Source: Anaerolineae bacterium (GTDB taxonomy: Bacteria; Chloroflexota; Anaerolineae; Aggregatilineales; Phototrophicaceae). Taken from it: DNA of 64,000 nt. Within the stretch, counting starts at the first letter, position 1. The number at the start of each line of letters is the position of its first letter. Location of the stretch: assembly GCA_022843385.1 (NCBI GenBank), contig JALHNT010000040.1, positions 1 to 64,000 on the forward strand. The letters run 5' to 3'. Below are positions 54,344 to 63,442 of this stretch, one piece after another. Made by a program: the position numbers and the translations under genes. Under the pieces are notes generated by a model that saw only the letters and a list, made by a program, of their open reading frames with translations, was not told the DNA's origin and made no database searches.

Positions 54344-54401
54344 GAATAACTCCTTTGAAAGCATCCTCTTGATCGAAGTGATAATTCCTGGTCGAACGTC
54401 C

Positions 54402-55280
54402 CTAATCCTTCAGGCTGCCCACCGTCAGGCCGGCGATGAACTGCTTTTGCAGCGTGAAGAACAGGATCGTCATCGGGATGATCGCCAGCACCGACGCCGC
54501 CATCAGCAGATGAAAATTCTGCTGGAAGCGGGTGCGAAAGATCGAGGCGATCATCAACTGCACCGTGAAATTCTCCTGTGACCGCAGATAGACCAGCGGT
54601 TGCAGGAAGTCATTCCAACTGGTGGTGAAGACGAACAGCGCCAGCGCCCCCAACGCCGGACGGGCAATCGGCAGCACGATGCGCCAGAACACGCCAAACT
54701 CGCTGGCTCCGTCCAGCCGCCCGGCATCCAGCAGTTCATCCGGGATGCTGAACATATACTGCCGCATCCAGAAAATGCCAAAGGCATTGGCGGCCGATGG
54801 CAAGATCAACGCCCACAGCTTATCCAACAGCCCCAGCCGTCCCATCACGATGTAATTGGGCACGAGCTGGACGCTGGCCGGGATCATCACCGTCCCCAGC
54901 ACCAGGGTGAATAACAGCGCCCGACCACGAAAACGATACTTGGCAAACGCGAATCCCGCCAGCGAACAGAGAAAGGTCTGAATGATGACGTTCGCCAGCC
55001 CGACGATCAGGCTGTTGCCCATACTGCGGAGAAACAGCGTCGTCGTCAGCAGTTCGTTGTAGTTGTTGAGCGAGGGATTGAGCGGCACCAGCCACACCGG
55101 GATCGTCAGGATTTCGTCCAGTGGCTTGAAGGCCGAGATGACCATCCAGTAAAACGGGATCAACGACAGCACCGCCGCCGTGAACAAAATCCCATACATC
55201 ACTGCCTGGGTGATGCGCCGTTGCAGATTGTCGGGTATCACCGGCCCCGAACCCGTCATGACCTCCTGTGCTGCCATCAT
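54402..55280 (-). CDS. Carbohydrate ABC permease, MalG type
   Basis: 292 residues, six TM helices. PFYWMVISAFKPLDEI near the N-terminus and EAA loop RLDGASEFGVFWRIVLPIARPALG (cited DGASEFGVFWRIVLP) are typical. It pairs with the MalF-type protein encoded upstream. The start could be ATG 55280 or 55277; AGGAGG lies just before. No ATPase in the operon, as is common when one MsmK-type subunit serves many importers. Confidence 0.92.
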   Translation of the reverse strand: MMAAQEVMTGSGPVIPDNLQRRITQAVMYGILFTAAVLSLIPFYWMVISAFKPLDEILTIPVWLVPLNPSLNNYNELLTTTLFLRSMGNSLIVGLANVIIQTFLCSLAGFAFAKYRFRGRALLFTLVLGTVMIPASVQLVPNYIVMGRLGLLDKLWALILPSAANAFGIFWMRQYMFSIPDELLDAGRLDGASEFGVFWRIVLPIARPALGALALFVFTTSWNDFLQPLVYLRSQENFTVQLMIASIFRTRFQQNFHLLMAASVLAIIPMTILFFTLQKQFIAGLTVGSLKD

Positions 55281-55286
55281 CCCCTC

Positions 55287-56207
55287 CTAACGCTCATGAT
55301 CGCGTGTGCCGACCCGCAGTTGGATCAGCGACAGGACGAAGATGATGATGCCAATGATATAGGCCATGGCCGAGCCGTAACCGAACTTGAAGAACTGGAA
55401 CGAGGTGCGGTAGAGCAACAGGCCAGCCACCAACCCCGATTGGTTGACCCCGCCGGTCACGCCGAACAGGGTGTACGGTTCAGCGAACAGGTTGAACGCG
55501 GCAATCGTGCTGATCACAACATCAAAGAGGATGATTGGGCGCATCAGTGGCAGGGTGATGTACCAGAAGATCTGCCGGCCATTCGCGCCATCGACCATCG
55601 CCGCTTCAGAAAGCTCCGGCGGGATGCTCTGCAATCCGGCCAGCATGATGACCAGATCGTTACCGATGTACTTCCAGATGATGAGCAGCGTCAACACCAG
55701 CAGCGTCAGCGATGGCTCATTGAGGAAGTTCACCCGTTCCAGGCCCAGCCGTGCCAGCAGTTCATTCAACAGGCCGAAGGGATTACCCAGCATCAGGTTG
55801 AAGACCTGGCTGGCGACCACCAGCGACACCACCAGCGGCAGATAAAACACGGTGCGGAAAAAGCCGCGAAAGCGCACCAGTTTATTGTTCAGTACCACGG
55901 CCAGCAGCAGCCCGCCGCCCACCGTCGCCGGGACGCTCAACAGCAGCAGCACCGCTGTGTTCCGCAGCGCGATCTGAAATTCGCTGTCTCGCAGCAGGCT
56001 GAAGTAATTCTGCATCCCGATGAAGCGCGGCGGTTGAATGCCGGTCCATTCATGCAGACTGATGTAACCAGAATACAGAATCGGGAACAGGCCGAAGATG
56101 GCGAAGATGATGAAGAAAGGGGAAATGAACAGGTAGGGCGCGAGTTTGTTCCAACGAAAGCGCGGAGCCGGAACGGATGCACCGATCACAACCGATTTGG
56201 CAGCCAC
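55287..56207 (-). CDS. Carbohydrate ABC permease, MalF type
   Basis: 306 residues. LAPYLFISPFFIIFAIFGLFPILYS is the first helix (cited YLFISPFFIIFAIFGLF); the EAA loop is MVDGANGRQIFWYITLPLM. GTG start with GGGGAAG upstream. It ends 6 bp before the MalG-type gene. With the Tat-exported binding protein upstream it makes an importer for a sugar or cyclitol. Confidence 0.92.
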   Translation of the reverse strand: MAAKSVVIGASVPAPRFRWNKLAPYLFISPFFIIFAIFGLFPILYSGYISLHEWTGIQPPRFIGMQNYFSLLRDSEFQIALRNTAVLLLLSVPATVGGGLLLAVVLNNKLVRFRGFFRTVFYLPLVVSLVVASQVFNLMLGNPFGLLNELLARLGLERVNFLNEPSLTLLVLTLLIIWKYIGNDLVIMLAGLQSIPPELSEAAMVDGANGRQIFWYITLPLMRPIILFDVVISTIAAFNLFAEPYTLFGVTGGVNQSGLVAGLLLYRTSFQFFKFGYGSAMAYIIGIIIFVLSLIQLRVGTRDHER

Positions 56208-56591
56208 AACATCTTCCCCGTGATATCATTCAGCAATGGAGCAATCTGAGCGTCCGAAGCGCTATCTCAAACCCTGCTGGATGCCGCTTGATGGCGATGA
56301 ACCCGACTCATGGACGAGTCAGGCTCATCTACCAATCGATTGACGGCGTCTGGTCTTGTCCCTGGTACACGATCAGAACAGGCTTATGGGTATCTAGTAC
56401 AGCTTGGCCTAAATGACCCTGGTGTTTGCCCTCACCCCAGCCCCTCTCCTACAGGGCGAGGGGAGAAAACAACTCTGGGTGCAGTTGAGCCTCGGTGTAC
56501 CAGTCACCGTGTTTTCACAACAGGTCTTGAGCGATGCCAACCCTTGCCAACGAACCCGCATTCAACCAGGAACTGACAACTAACAACTATG
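56208..56591. other. Gene-free spacer with G/C palindrome
   Basis: 384 bp between binding protein and permease. It holds one CCCTCACCCC-family element and, near 56574, an AACTAA-type repeat. A 35-codon frame at 56236 has no ribosome site and is not called. The spacer separates the binding protein from its permeases, which is unusual. Confidence 0.6.
56429..56465. repeat. CCCTCACCCC-family palindrome
   Basis: GCCCTCACCCCAG, then CCCCTC-TCCTACAGGGC-GAGGGG. It shares the CCTACAG loop with the element at 15941. Confidence 0.75.
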
Positions 56592-57935
56592 CTATCCCTT
56601 GCCCAGCTTCGTCCGCATCTCGTCAGCCGAGTTCTTCAAGCCATCTTCGACACTGACCTCGCCTCGCAGGATCGGCTCGATGCCGCTGGTCAGGATGGCG
56701 CGGGCTTCGACCCAGCCGCGTCCGAACCACACATCGGGCAGATCGGCCAGGATTTCGCCGAACAGCTTGTAAATGAACTGACCGCCGAAGTAATCCACCG
56801 GGGTTTCTTCCAACTGGGCGACGACTTTCTTATGCGTCGGCAGGATGCCGCCGGTCACTTCGTAGAATTTCATCTGAGCTTCTTCGGTGAGCTGTACCTC
56901 GTACAGGACTCCCCAGGCACCATCAATATTGGGCGCAGCCGCCGGAATGCCCGTTACGGTCGGAATCTGGAAAGCCGCCCGCAATCCACCCTCTTGCAGC
57001 GCCGGCAGCCGCATAATGCGCCAGTTGCCGGATTGATCGGCGAGTTGGCTCTTCAGACCCAGCGGCCACCAGGCCGGGCAGATGTTCGTCGCCACCAGTC
57101 CCGACTGGTAAGCGGCCACTGATGAGTCAGTCGTCTGGAAGGAATACGCGACTTCTGGATCGCTGAAGACTTTCCTGAAGACTTCAATCCCGGCGATGGC
57201 ATCCGGCTCATCGATGATGACCTTGTCATCTTCCTTGTTGAAGAACACGCCGTGATACCCGGCCAGATGCAGGAAGACTTCATGCACCTGATGTGGCGCA
57301 CCCAGCACCGCCATCTGGCTGCCGGGCGCATCGATCGAGATCATCTTGATGGTTTCGCCGCTATCTTTCCACAACTTCTTGCCGGCTTCGATGAAGCCAT
57401 CCCAGGTCGCCAGATCATCTTCGGTGATGCCGTACTGCTCCAGAATATCCACCCGGTACGCCATGCCCATCGGCTGGTTATCCTGCGGCAGCCCACAGAG
57501 TTTGCCATCCGGCCCCTTGGCTAATTGCACTGCAATCGACATAAAATCGTCGGCATAGGGCGCGAACCGTTCGGTCAGATCAAACATCCCGGCAGCGAAA
57601 TCACCGACGTAGTTAACATCGAAGTTCACCACATCTGGCACACCGATGCCTGAGACCAGCGCATTCAGAATATTGGCGTGGGCTTCCAGATAGGAAAACT
57701 GCTGGGTGGCGATTTCCAGCCCCGGATACTTGGCGATGAGGGCATCTTTGGCAGCGTTGTAGCTGTCAATCGTGCCGGTGTAACCCCAGATGCTCACCGG
57801 GCCGGTCACATTCTGCGGGCCGCTGTCCTGCATCCGGGCGATACCCAGGCGCGACAGCGTGGCGGCGCTCACCCCCAGCGCAGACAGGTATAAGAATTGG
57901 CGGCGAGACAGGTGCTTCTGCAAGAAGTACGACAT
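56592..57935 (-). CDS. Tat-exported extracellular sugar-binding protein (family 1)
   Basis: 447 residues. The N-terminus contains SRRQFLYLSALGVSAATL, a twin-arginine signal, so it is exported folded. SBP_bac_1 features: VSIWGYTGTIDSYNAAKDAL, DVVNFDVNYVGDFAAGM and DLATWDGFIEAGKKLW. It captures a carbohydrate for the MalF/MalG-type permeases. GAGGAGG precedes the ATG by 8 bp. The spacer to the permeases contains repeats, so it may be expressed at a higher level than they are. Confidence 0.9.
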   Translation of the reverse strand: MSYFLQKHLSRRQFLYLSALGVSAATLSRLGIARMQDSGPQNVTGPVSIWGYTGTIDSYNAAKDALIAKYPGLEIATQQFSYLEAHANILNALVSGIGVPDVVNFDVNYVGDFAAGMFDLTERFAPYADDFMSIAVQLAKGPDGKLCGLPQDNQPMGMAYRVDILEQYGITEDDLATWDGFIEAGKKLWKDSGETIKMISIDAPGSQMAVLGAPHQVHEVFLHLAGYHGVFFNKEDDKVIIDEPDAIAGIEVFRKVFSDPEVAYSFQTTDSSVAAYQSGLVATNICPAWWPLGLKSQLADQSGNWRIMRLPALQEGGLRAAFQIPTVTGIPAAAPNIDGAWGVLYEVQLTEEAQMKFYEVTGGILPTHKKVVAQLEETPVDYFGGQFIYKLFGEILADLPDVWFGRGWVEARAILTSGIEPILRGEVSVEDGLKNSADEMRTKLGKG

Positions 57936-58369
57936 GAAACAAGCCTCCTCAATTTCCCCAATAATGAATGCTGACGAGCGGCCACGACCTCATCGACCAC
58001 TCATCCATATTTTAGCGAATGTTAAGCATACCGCGTTTGTCAGAATTGCACCAAATGCGTCAGGGCTTTTCGTTTCTTGCACGGCTCATCAAGACACGAC
58101 TACGTCAATTTACCTTTCAGAGCTTGAACCGAGGCTTTGCTCCCCGTTCGTGGGGAAAGTAAGCCGGGGAGAGGGGATGCATATGCAGGATTATCTTATT
58201 GGAATAGGCTACTCAAATCGAATAACCGGTTCAGGAGATTTTCTGATTCATCATGATGACCTAATTCAACCGGGGTATGTCTAAAAAGTAGTCGGGATTC
58301 CGCACAATCGGAGGGATGATTCCCCTCCCACCATATGGACGGCGAGAGGGGAGGGGTGCCTTATCAGGG
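57936..58369. other. 434-bp gene-free spacer
   Basis: Between the E1 stop and the binding-protein start on the same strand. The promoter of the binding-protein gene should lie at about 57960-58060, but no clear hexamer pair stands out. The rest holds palindrome remnants (CTCCCC.../...GGGGAG near 58137-58175) and the element at 58316. Confidence 0.55.
58316..58362. repeat. CCCCTCCC...GGGAGGGG inverted repeat
   Basis: TCCCCTCCC and GGGGAGGGG arms around about 18 bp, 8 bp past the E1 stop. A possible transcription barrier without a T run; related to the G/C repeat family. Confidence 0.6.
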
Positions 58370-60826
58370 CTAGACGCCCAGGCGGTTGCGGCGGAGGATT
58401 TCGCTGGTGGTCTGCTGCGTCGTCACCTGATGACCGGGCAGCGGCAGGATGCGCTCGTGAATGGTGTCAAGCAGCCACTCAGCAGTGGGAAAGAACAGGT
58501 CTTCCAACTCGGCTGGCGGGGTGATCCAGTTGCGCGCCCCGACCACCGCCACCGGGCCATCCAGATGATCGAAGGCCAGTTGGCTGATGTTGGAAGCGAG
58601 GGTGTGCATGAACGAGCCGCGTTCGCAGGCGTCTGAAGCCACCAGAATCTTGCCGGTCTTCTTCACCGACTCAACGATCTTGTCGTAGTTCAACGGGTTG
58701 ATGAAGCGGGCGTCGATGACTTCTGCCGACAGGTTGTATTTCTGCTTCAGGATGTCGGCGGCTTGCAGCGCCCGGTAGAGCGTCGCGCCGACGGTCAACA
58801 GGGTGATGTCGCTGCCTTCGCGGTAGATAGCCGGTTCGCCCATCTCAACTTCATAGTAGCCCACCGGCACGCCGCTCTTGACCAGGACTTCCGGTTCAGT
58901 GTAAAGCCGCTGGCTCTCGAAGAAGATCACCGGGTCGGTGCCACGCAGCGCCAGGTTGAGCATCCCTTTGGCGTCATACGGCGTGGCCGGGAACATGACC
59001 TTCAGACCGGGGATATGGGCGACCAGCGCCGTCCAGTCCTGCGAGTGCTGCGCCCCATATTTCGAGCCGACGGAGACGCGCAGCACCAACGGCATCTCCA
59101 GCACGCGGGCGGACATCGACTGCCACTTCGCCATCTGGTTGAAGATTTCGTCGCCAGCGCGCCCCATGAAGTCGCAGTACATCAACTCGGCCACCACGCG
59201 CCCACCGCTGATGGCATAGCCCACCGACGTGCCGGCAATCGCGCCTTCCGAAATAGGTGAGTTGAACAGGCGGTGATAGGGCAGGGCTTCGGTCAGGCCG
59301 CGATACACGCCGAACGCGCCACCCCAGTCGCGGTTCTCTTCACCGTAGGCGATCATGGTTGGGTCTTCATAGAAGCGGTGAATCATGGCCTCGAACAGCG
59401 CCTCGGCATAGGTCAGGCACTTCAGCTTGGGCAGCGGCTTGCCGGCTTCATCAAGGCCGTAGCGGAACTTCTCCGCGGTCACTTTCAGGCGGGTTTCTTC
59501 CTTCGGCAGCAGGACTTCCGGCGTCCCTTCTGCCATGCGATCCTTGACGCCGTTGGAGAACATCAGCTCGCCAATCTGGTCGCCTAGGCTGATGCGCGGC
59601 GATTGTTCCAGCGAGATCGCTGCCTTCAGCACCTTGACCAGCCGGGCGACGATGCCAGCGCGGATGGTCGCCATCTGGGCTTCGCTCGAATGCCCATTGT
59701 CCATCAGGTATTCACCGAAATTGAGCAGCGAATCCTGCTGCCGCCACAGATCGACTTCCGACTTGTCGCGGTACGATGACGCATCCGAGGGCGAGTGTCC
59801 GGTGAAGCGGTAGGTGATGGTGTCGAGCATGACCGGGCCGCGCCCTTCGTCCAATACCTGACGCTTGCGGGCGATGGCATCGGCCACCGCCAGCGGATTG
59901 TAACCATCGATGCGTTCGACGTGCATGGCCTCCGGGTTGACGCCCAGCCCCACGCGCGCGAGCATCCCAAAGCCCATCGTTTCGCCCTGTGGCTGGCCGC
60001 CCATGCCGTAGAAGTTATTCATGAAGTTGAAGATCATCTTCGGCGCACCGCCCAGGTCTTTGTCCCACAGCGTGTGGTACTGATCCATCGCCGCGAACAT
60101 CATCGCTTCCCAGACCGGCCCGCAGCCCATCGAAGCATCGCCGATGTTGGCGATCACGATGCCGGGTTTGCGATTGACGCGCTTGTACAGGGCTGACCCG
60201 ACGGCAATATCCGCCGACGCGCCGACGATGGCGTTGTTGGGCATGATGCCGAAGGGCGGGAAGAAGGCGTGCATCGAGCCGCCCATGCCTTTGTTGAAGC
60301 CGGTGACGCGCCCGAAGATTTCCGCCAGCGCTCCATACAGCAGAAAATCAATCGCCAGTTCCTTGATCGAGCCTTTAGAGAAGGTCTCGACCACTTTCAG
60401 GACGGCGCCATCCATGTAGCTTTCCATGATGGCCTGCAACTGGTCATCGCTCATCTTATCGATGGACGACAGACCCTTCGCCAGGATTTCGCCGTGACTG
60501 CGGTGTGAACCGAAGATGAAATCGTCGGGCGTCAGATGATACGACTGACCGACCACCGATGCTTCCTGACCGATGGACAGGTGAGCCGGGCCTTTATGGT
60601 TGTATTCGATGCCCTCGTAGCTGCCTTCTTTTTTGATGCGATCCAGCATCGTCTCGAACTCGCGGATGACCGCCATATCGCGGAACATCCGCACCAGATT
60701 GGTCGTGCCGTAAACGTTGGCTTCCAACACCGGGTTCGATTCATAGGCATTCACCGGGATTTCAGGCGCGACGATGCTGGTCTTTTTGCGCGCTTCTACC
60801 GGGTCGATCATGAGTGTCTTGGTCAC
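58370..60826 (-). CDS. Fused alpha-beta E1 of a 2-oxo acid dehydrogenase complex
   Basis: About 818 residues. The alpha half has [15 protein letters not shown] and the TPP motif [14 protein letters not shown]...NNFYGMGGQ; the beta half begins near [15 protein letters not shown] and has [30 protein letters not shown] and [19 protein letters not shown]. It decarboxylates a 2-oxo acid or acetoin and passes the acyl group to E2. GTG 60826 is chosen: AAAGGA lies 8 bp upstream. An insertion in the alpha half (about 150-180) is unlike standard PDH. No E3 gene nearby. Follows E2 on the same strand. Confidence 0.9.
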   Translation of the reverse strand: MTKTLMIDPVEARKKTSIVAPEIPVNAYESNPVLEANVYGTTNLVRMFRDMAVIREFETMLDRIKKEGSYEGIEYNHKGPAHLSIGQEASVVGQSYHLTPDDFIFGSHRSHGEILAKGLSSIDKMSDDQLQAIMESYMDGAVLKVVETFSKGSIKELAIDFLLYGALAEIFGRVTGFNKGMGGSMHAFFPPFGIMPNNAIVGASADIAVGSALYKRVNRKPGIVIANIGDASMGCGPVWEAMMFAAMDQYHTLWDKDLGGAPKMIFNFMNNFYGMGGQPQGETMGFGMLARVGLGVNPEAMHVERIDGYNPLAVADAIARKRQVLDEGRGPVMLDTITYRFTGHSPSDASSYRDKSEVDLWRQQDSLLNFGEYLMDNGHSSEAQMATIRAGIVARLVKVLKAAISLEQSPRISLGDQIGELMFSNGVKDRMAEGTPEVLLPKEETRLKVTAEKFRYGLDEAGKPLPKLKCLTYAEALFEAMIHRFYEDPTMIAYGEENRDWGGAFGVYRGLTEALPYHRLFNSPISEGAIAGTSVGYAISGGRVVAELMYCDFMGRAGDEIFNQMAKWQSMSARVLEMPLVLRVSVGSKYGAQHSQDWTALVAHIPGLKVMFPATPYDAKGMLNLALRGTDPVIFFESQRLYTEPEVLVKSGVPVGYYEVEMGEPAIYREGSDITLLTVGATLYRALQAADILKQKYNLSAEVIDARFINPLNYDKIVESVKKTGKILVASDACERGSFMHTLASNISQLAFDHLDGPVAVVGARNWITPPAELEDLFFPTAEWLLDTIHERILPLPGHQVTTQQTTSEILRRNRLGV

Positions 60827-60904
60827 AGCGTCAATCCTTTGGTCTGAGATAAGCAAGGTTTTCGGGTCTGACCCGTGCAATGATTTCGTTGAGTGATGGA
60901 TACC

Positions 60905-62254
60905 TTATACCGCCAGCAGCAGCTCGAACTGCGCGATGTTCCGCGCCAGCGCTTGCAGGAACCGCGCCCCCGGTGCGCCATCCACAATCTGGTGATCGAC
61001 AGTCAAGGACAGGCCGATGCTGGGGATGAATTCCAACTGCTCATCCAATTCGACCGCCTTCAGATGGATGTTGCCCACGCCCAGGATGGCGACCTGCGGC
61101 GGGTTCAGCACCGGAGTGAAGGTTTCGACGCCGAATGCCCCCAGATTGGAGACAGTGAAGGTTCCGCCATCCAGTTCATCCAGCTTGATCTTGCCTTCCT
61201 GACAGGCCGCCGCCAGCCGCGCCGCCTCTGCCGAAAGCTGCTTCAGGTTGAGGTGGTTAGCATTCCGAATGACCGGCACCATCAGGCCGCGTGGGGTATC
61301 GACGGCGAAGCCCAGATGCACATCGGCATAACGGTAGATGGTCTCGTCTTTCAGCCAGCCGTTGATGTCGCGGAACTGCGGCAGCGTCCGGGCGACGGCG
61401 TACATCACCAGATCGTTGATGGTCACCTTACGCAGACCCAGGCTCTCGTCACTGGCTTTCAGCCGGGCCCGGTAAGCCTGCAAGTCACGCGCATCAGCGA
61501 AGGCGTTCATGGTCAGTTGCGCCGTTGTTTGCAGCGAATTCAGCATCCGCCCGGCAATGACTTTGCGGACACCCTTCAGCGGCAGGGTTTCGACTTCACC
61601 GGCGCTGGCCGGGGCGACCGCCAGGGCAGGGCTTTCCGCCGGGGCGCTGGTTGGGATCAGGTCTTTCTTGGTGACTCGTCCGCCGGGGCCGCTGCCCTGT
61701 GCCGGGGCGACAAACTCACCGGCTTCGACCATCGACTTGGCGACTGGCGTCAGTTTCGGCTGCCGTTCCAGCGCCGCCAGCACATCGCGCTCGATGATGC
61801 GTCCGCCGGGGCCGCTGCCGTTGATGCCCTCCAGGTTGAGCGTCTTGCGCTCGGCCAGGTTGCGGGCGCGCGGCGAGATACCGATGATGGCGGCTGATCC
61901 GACCGCTGCGCTGACCGTTTCGCTGACAGGCGATGCCAGTGGCACGGCTGCGACCGCCACGACCGGAGCTTCGGCTGCGACAGCCCCGCCCGGACGCAGA
62001 TGATCGACATTCTCTCCGCTCTGACCGATGGCGGCGATGTTGACCATCACCGGAACGTCATCGCCGGTTTTGAAGAACTGTGCCAGCAAGACGCCGGATG
62101 CCGGACTTTCGACATCCACCGTCGTCTTATCGGTTTCGACTTCGCACAGCGCGTCGCCTTCCTTCACGGTATCGCCGACCTGTTTCTTCCAGCCGACGAT
62201 GATCGAACTCTCGACGCTGTTGCCCAGCTTGGGCATCACCACCGCAGTAGCCAT
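60905..62254 (-). CDS. E2 dihydrolipoamide acyltransferase with two peripheral-subunit-binding modules
   Basis: 449 residues. Lipoyl domain 1-80 with Lys43 in [13 protein letters not shown]; two E1/E3-binding modules at about 126-165 ([11 protein letters not shown]...[13 protein letters not shown]) and 168-205 ([12 protein letters not shown]...[13 protein letters not shown]); acyltransferase core with [13 protein letters not shown] at the end. One such module is the norm, so a second is unusual. It lies between the regulator and E1, reversing the usual E1-E2 order. The acyl chain cannot be predicted. Confidence 0.9.
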   Translation of the reverse strand: MATAVVMPKLGNSVESSIIVGWKKQVGDTVKEGDALCEVETDKTTVDVESPASGVLLAQFFKTGDDVPVMVNIAAIGQSGENVDHLRPGGAVAAEAPVVAVAAVPLASPVSETVSAAVGSAAIIGISPRARNLAERKTLNLEGINGSGPGGRIIERDVLAALERQPKLTPVAKSMVEAGEFVAPAQGSGPGGRVTKKDLIPTSAPAESPALAVAPASAGEVETLPLKGVRKVIAGRMLNSLQTTAQLTMNAFADARDLQAYRARLKASDESLGLRKVTINDLVMYAVARTLPQFRDINGWLKDETIYRYADVHLGFAVDTPRGLMVPVIRNANHLNLKQLSAEAARLAAACQEGKIKLDELDGGTFTVSNLGAFGVETFTPVLNPPQVAILGVGNIHLKAVELDEQLEFIPSIGLSLTVDHQIVDGAPGARFLQALARNIAQFELLLAV

Positions 62255-62303
62255 CCTGTATTGTCCTTATGGTTGCTTGTAAAAATGCATGATTTTCGAC
62301 TCT

Positions 62304-63266
62304 TCAGACATGGGTTACCGTGTCCAGTTCCAGCACCCGGTTGGCGGTTTCGTCATCAGTACACAGCACCTTGATCGCTCCGGTGCGGAGCGCCCCCAGA
62401 ATCGCCCGTGTCTTCTCCGATCCCATCGCCACCGCCAGCGTCGTCGGTATCTGGCGCAGTTCATCCATCGTGATGGCGATGACGCGCTGGTTGAGCAGGC
62501 AGGGATGCAGCTCGCCGTGCAGCGTGAAAATGTAGCCGGCCAGATCGCCAACTGCGCCTTCCTGCGAGAGCTGGCGCATCTCGTCGGCTGAGACGAATCC
62601 GGCTTTGACGTACATGGAGATATTCGGATCAAGCTGCCCGATGCCGAGCAGGGCGATGTCGGCGATGCGGGCGGTCGTGAGCGCCCGTTGGATGTCGCGC
62701 TGATTGCGTACCACGGCGGCGGCTTCGGCGGAATCCACGATCAGCGGCGACGAGAGATAATGGACTTCGCCGTTGACTTTGTGCGCCAGTTGACGCGCCA
62801 GCACCGCGCTGTCGAGTTCCTGCATGATGCGCGGCATACTGCCCATCGCCTGAGCGATCTGCACCCGTCCGCGTACATCTGGGCGAATGGCGTTGATGAC
62901 TTCGTAAGTGGAGTGACCGAGACAGACGGCGACAGTGGCGCTGGTGTTGAGGTATTGTTCCAGATAGCGGGCGCTGAGCTGCCCCAGACGGCGCAGTTCG
63001 GCGTTGGGGTTGCGATGCGAGTTCTCCAGCACGCGGGCGTCTTTCAACCCGAAGCGCTGGCGCAGTTGTTCTTCCAGCAATGGATTGCGCTTGATCGGCC
63101 AATCGATGATGATCTGGACGACGTTTTCTTCACGCGCCTGCTTCAACAGCCGGTAAACCTTGACGCGCGACACCCCCAGTTCATCGGCTATCGCGTTCTG
63201 CGTCATGTCCCGTTCGTAATACATCGAGGCGATCTGCGCCAGCAGCGCGTGTTGGTGTTCTTCCAT
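62304..63266 (-). CDS. SorC/DeoR-type sugar-responsive transcription regulator
   Basis: About 320 residues. An N-terminal HTH (MTQNAIADELGVSRVKVYRLLKQA, cited QNAIADELGVSRVKVYRLL) is followed by a SorC-type sugar-binding domain with VAVCLGHSTYEVINAI, VQIAQAMGSMPR and IALLGIGQLDPNISMY, ending VAMGSEKTRAILGALRTG. Effectors of the family are phosphorylated sugars. ATG 63266 begins a natural start for the HTH; upstream in-frame codons lie in the promoter. Its own promoter carries the three-part operator (63297-63321), so autorepression is likely. E2 and E1 follow in the same direction. Confidence 0.9.
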   Translation of the reverse strand: MEEHQHALLAQIASMYYERDMTQNAIADELGVSRVKVYRLLKQAREENVVQIIIDWPIKRNPLLEEQLRQRFGLKDARVLENSHRNPNAELRRLGQLSARYLEQYLNTSATVAVCLGHSTYEVINAIRPDVRGRVQIAQAMGSMPRIMQELDSAVLARQLAHKVNGEVHYLSSPLIVDSAEAAAVVRNQRDIQRALTTARIADIALLGIGQLDPNISMYVKAGFVSADEMRQLSQEGAVGDLAGYIFTLHGELHPCLLNQRVIAITMDELRQIPTTLAVAMGSEKTRAILGALRTGAIKVLCTDDETANRVLELDTVTHV

Positions 63267-63296
63267 GCCACGATCTTGTACTAAAGGTGATACAAA

Positions 63297-63321
63297 TGCA
63301 CTTATGATGTGCATTTGCACA
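63297..63321. promoter_or_regulatory. Candidate SorC-type operator, copy 2
   Basis: TGCACT-N5-TGTGCA-N2-TGCACA, the same three half-sites and spacings as 27815-27839. It overlaps the last base of the -10 box and covers the start point of the regulator's promoter. Confidence 0.72.
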
Positions 63322-63349
63322 CTATAACACGAAATCAGGATTTCGTCAA
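63321..63349 (-). promoter_or_regulatory. Promoter of the regulator gene
   Basis: On the minus strand TTGACG, exactly 17 bp, TATAGT. The operator begins at the -10 end. Confidence 0.78.
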
Positions 63350-63376
63350 AGCACAATTGGTTAAGAATTGGCGATA

Positions 63377-63405
63377 TTGCGCGGGCCTGGCCGTCATGCT
63401 ATCGT
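63377..63405 (+). promoter_or_regulatory. Possible promoter of the MBL-fold gene
   Basis: TTGCGC, 17 bp, TATCGT, 38 bp before the ATG. Divergent from the regulator promoter. Confidence 0.5.
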
Positions 63406-63442
63406 CTGCCTGGAATGGATCAGCGCGCTCAGGAGGGCAGCC

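Noticed and set aside
55221-56249. 342-codon plus-strand frame, Gln/His/Asp-rich
   Set aside because: Antisense of the MalF-type permease; composition typical of a reversed membrane gene.
56236-56343. 35-codon frame between permease and binding protein
   Set aside because: No ribosome site, antisense to the operon, no conserved text.
60893-61897. 334-codon plus-strand frame
   Set aside because: Antisense of the E2 gene, which has lipoyl and acyltransferase motifs.
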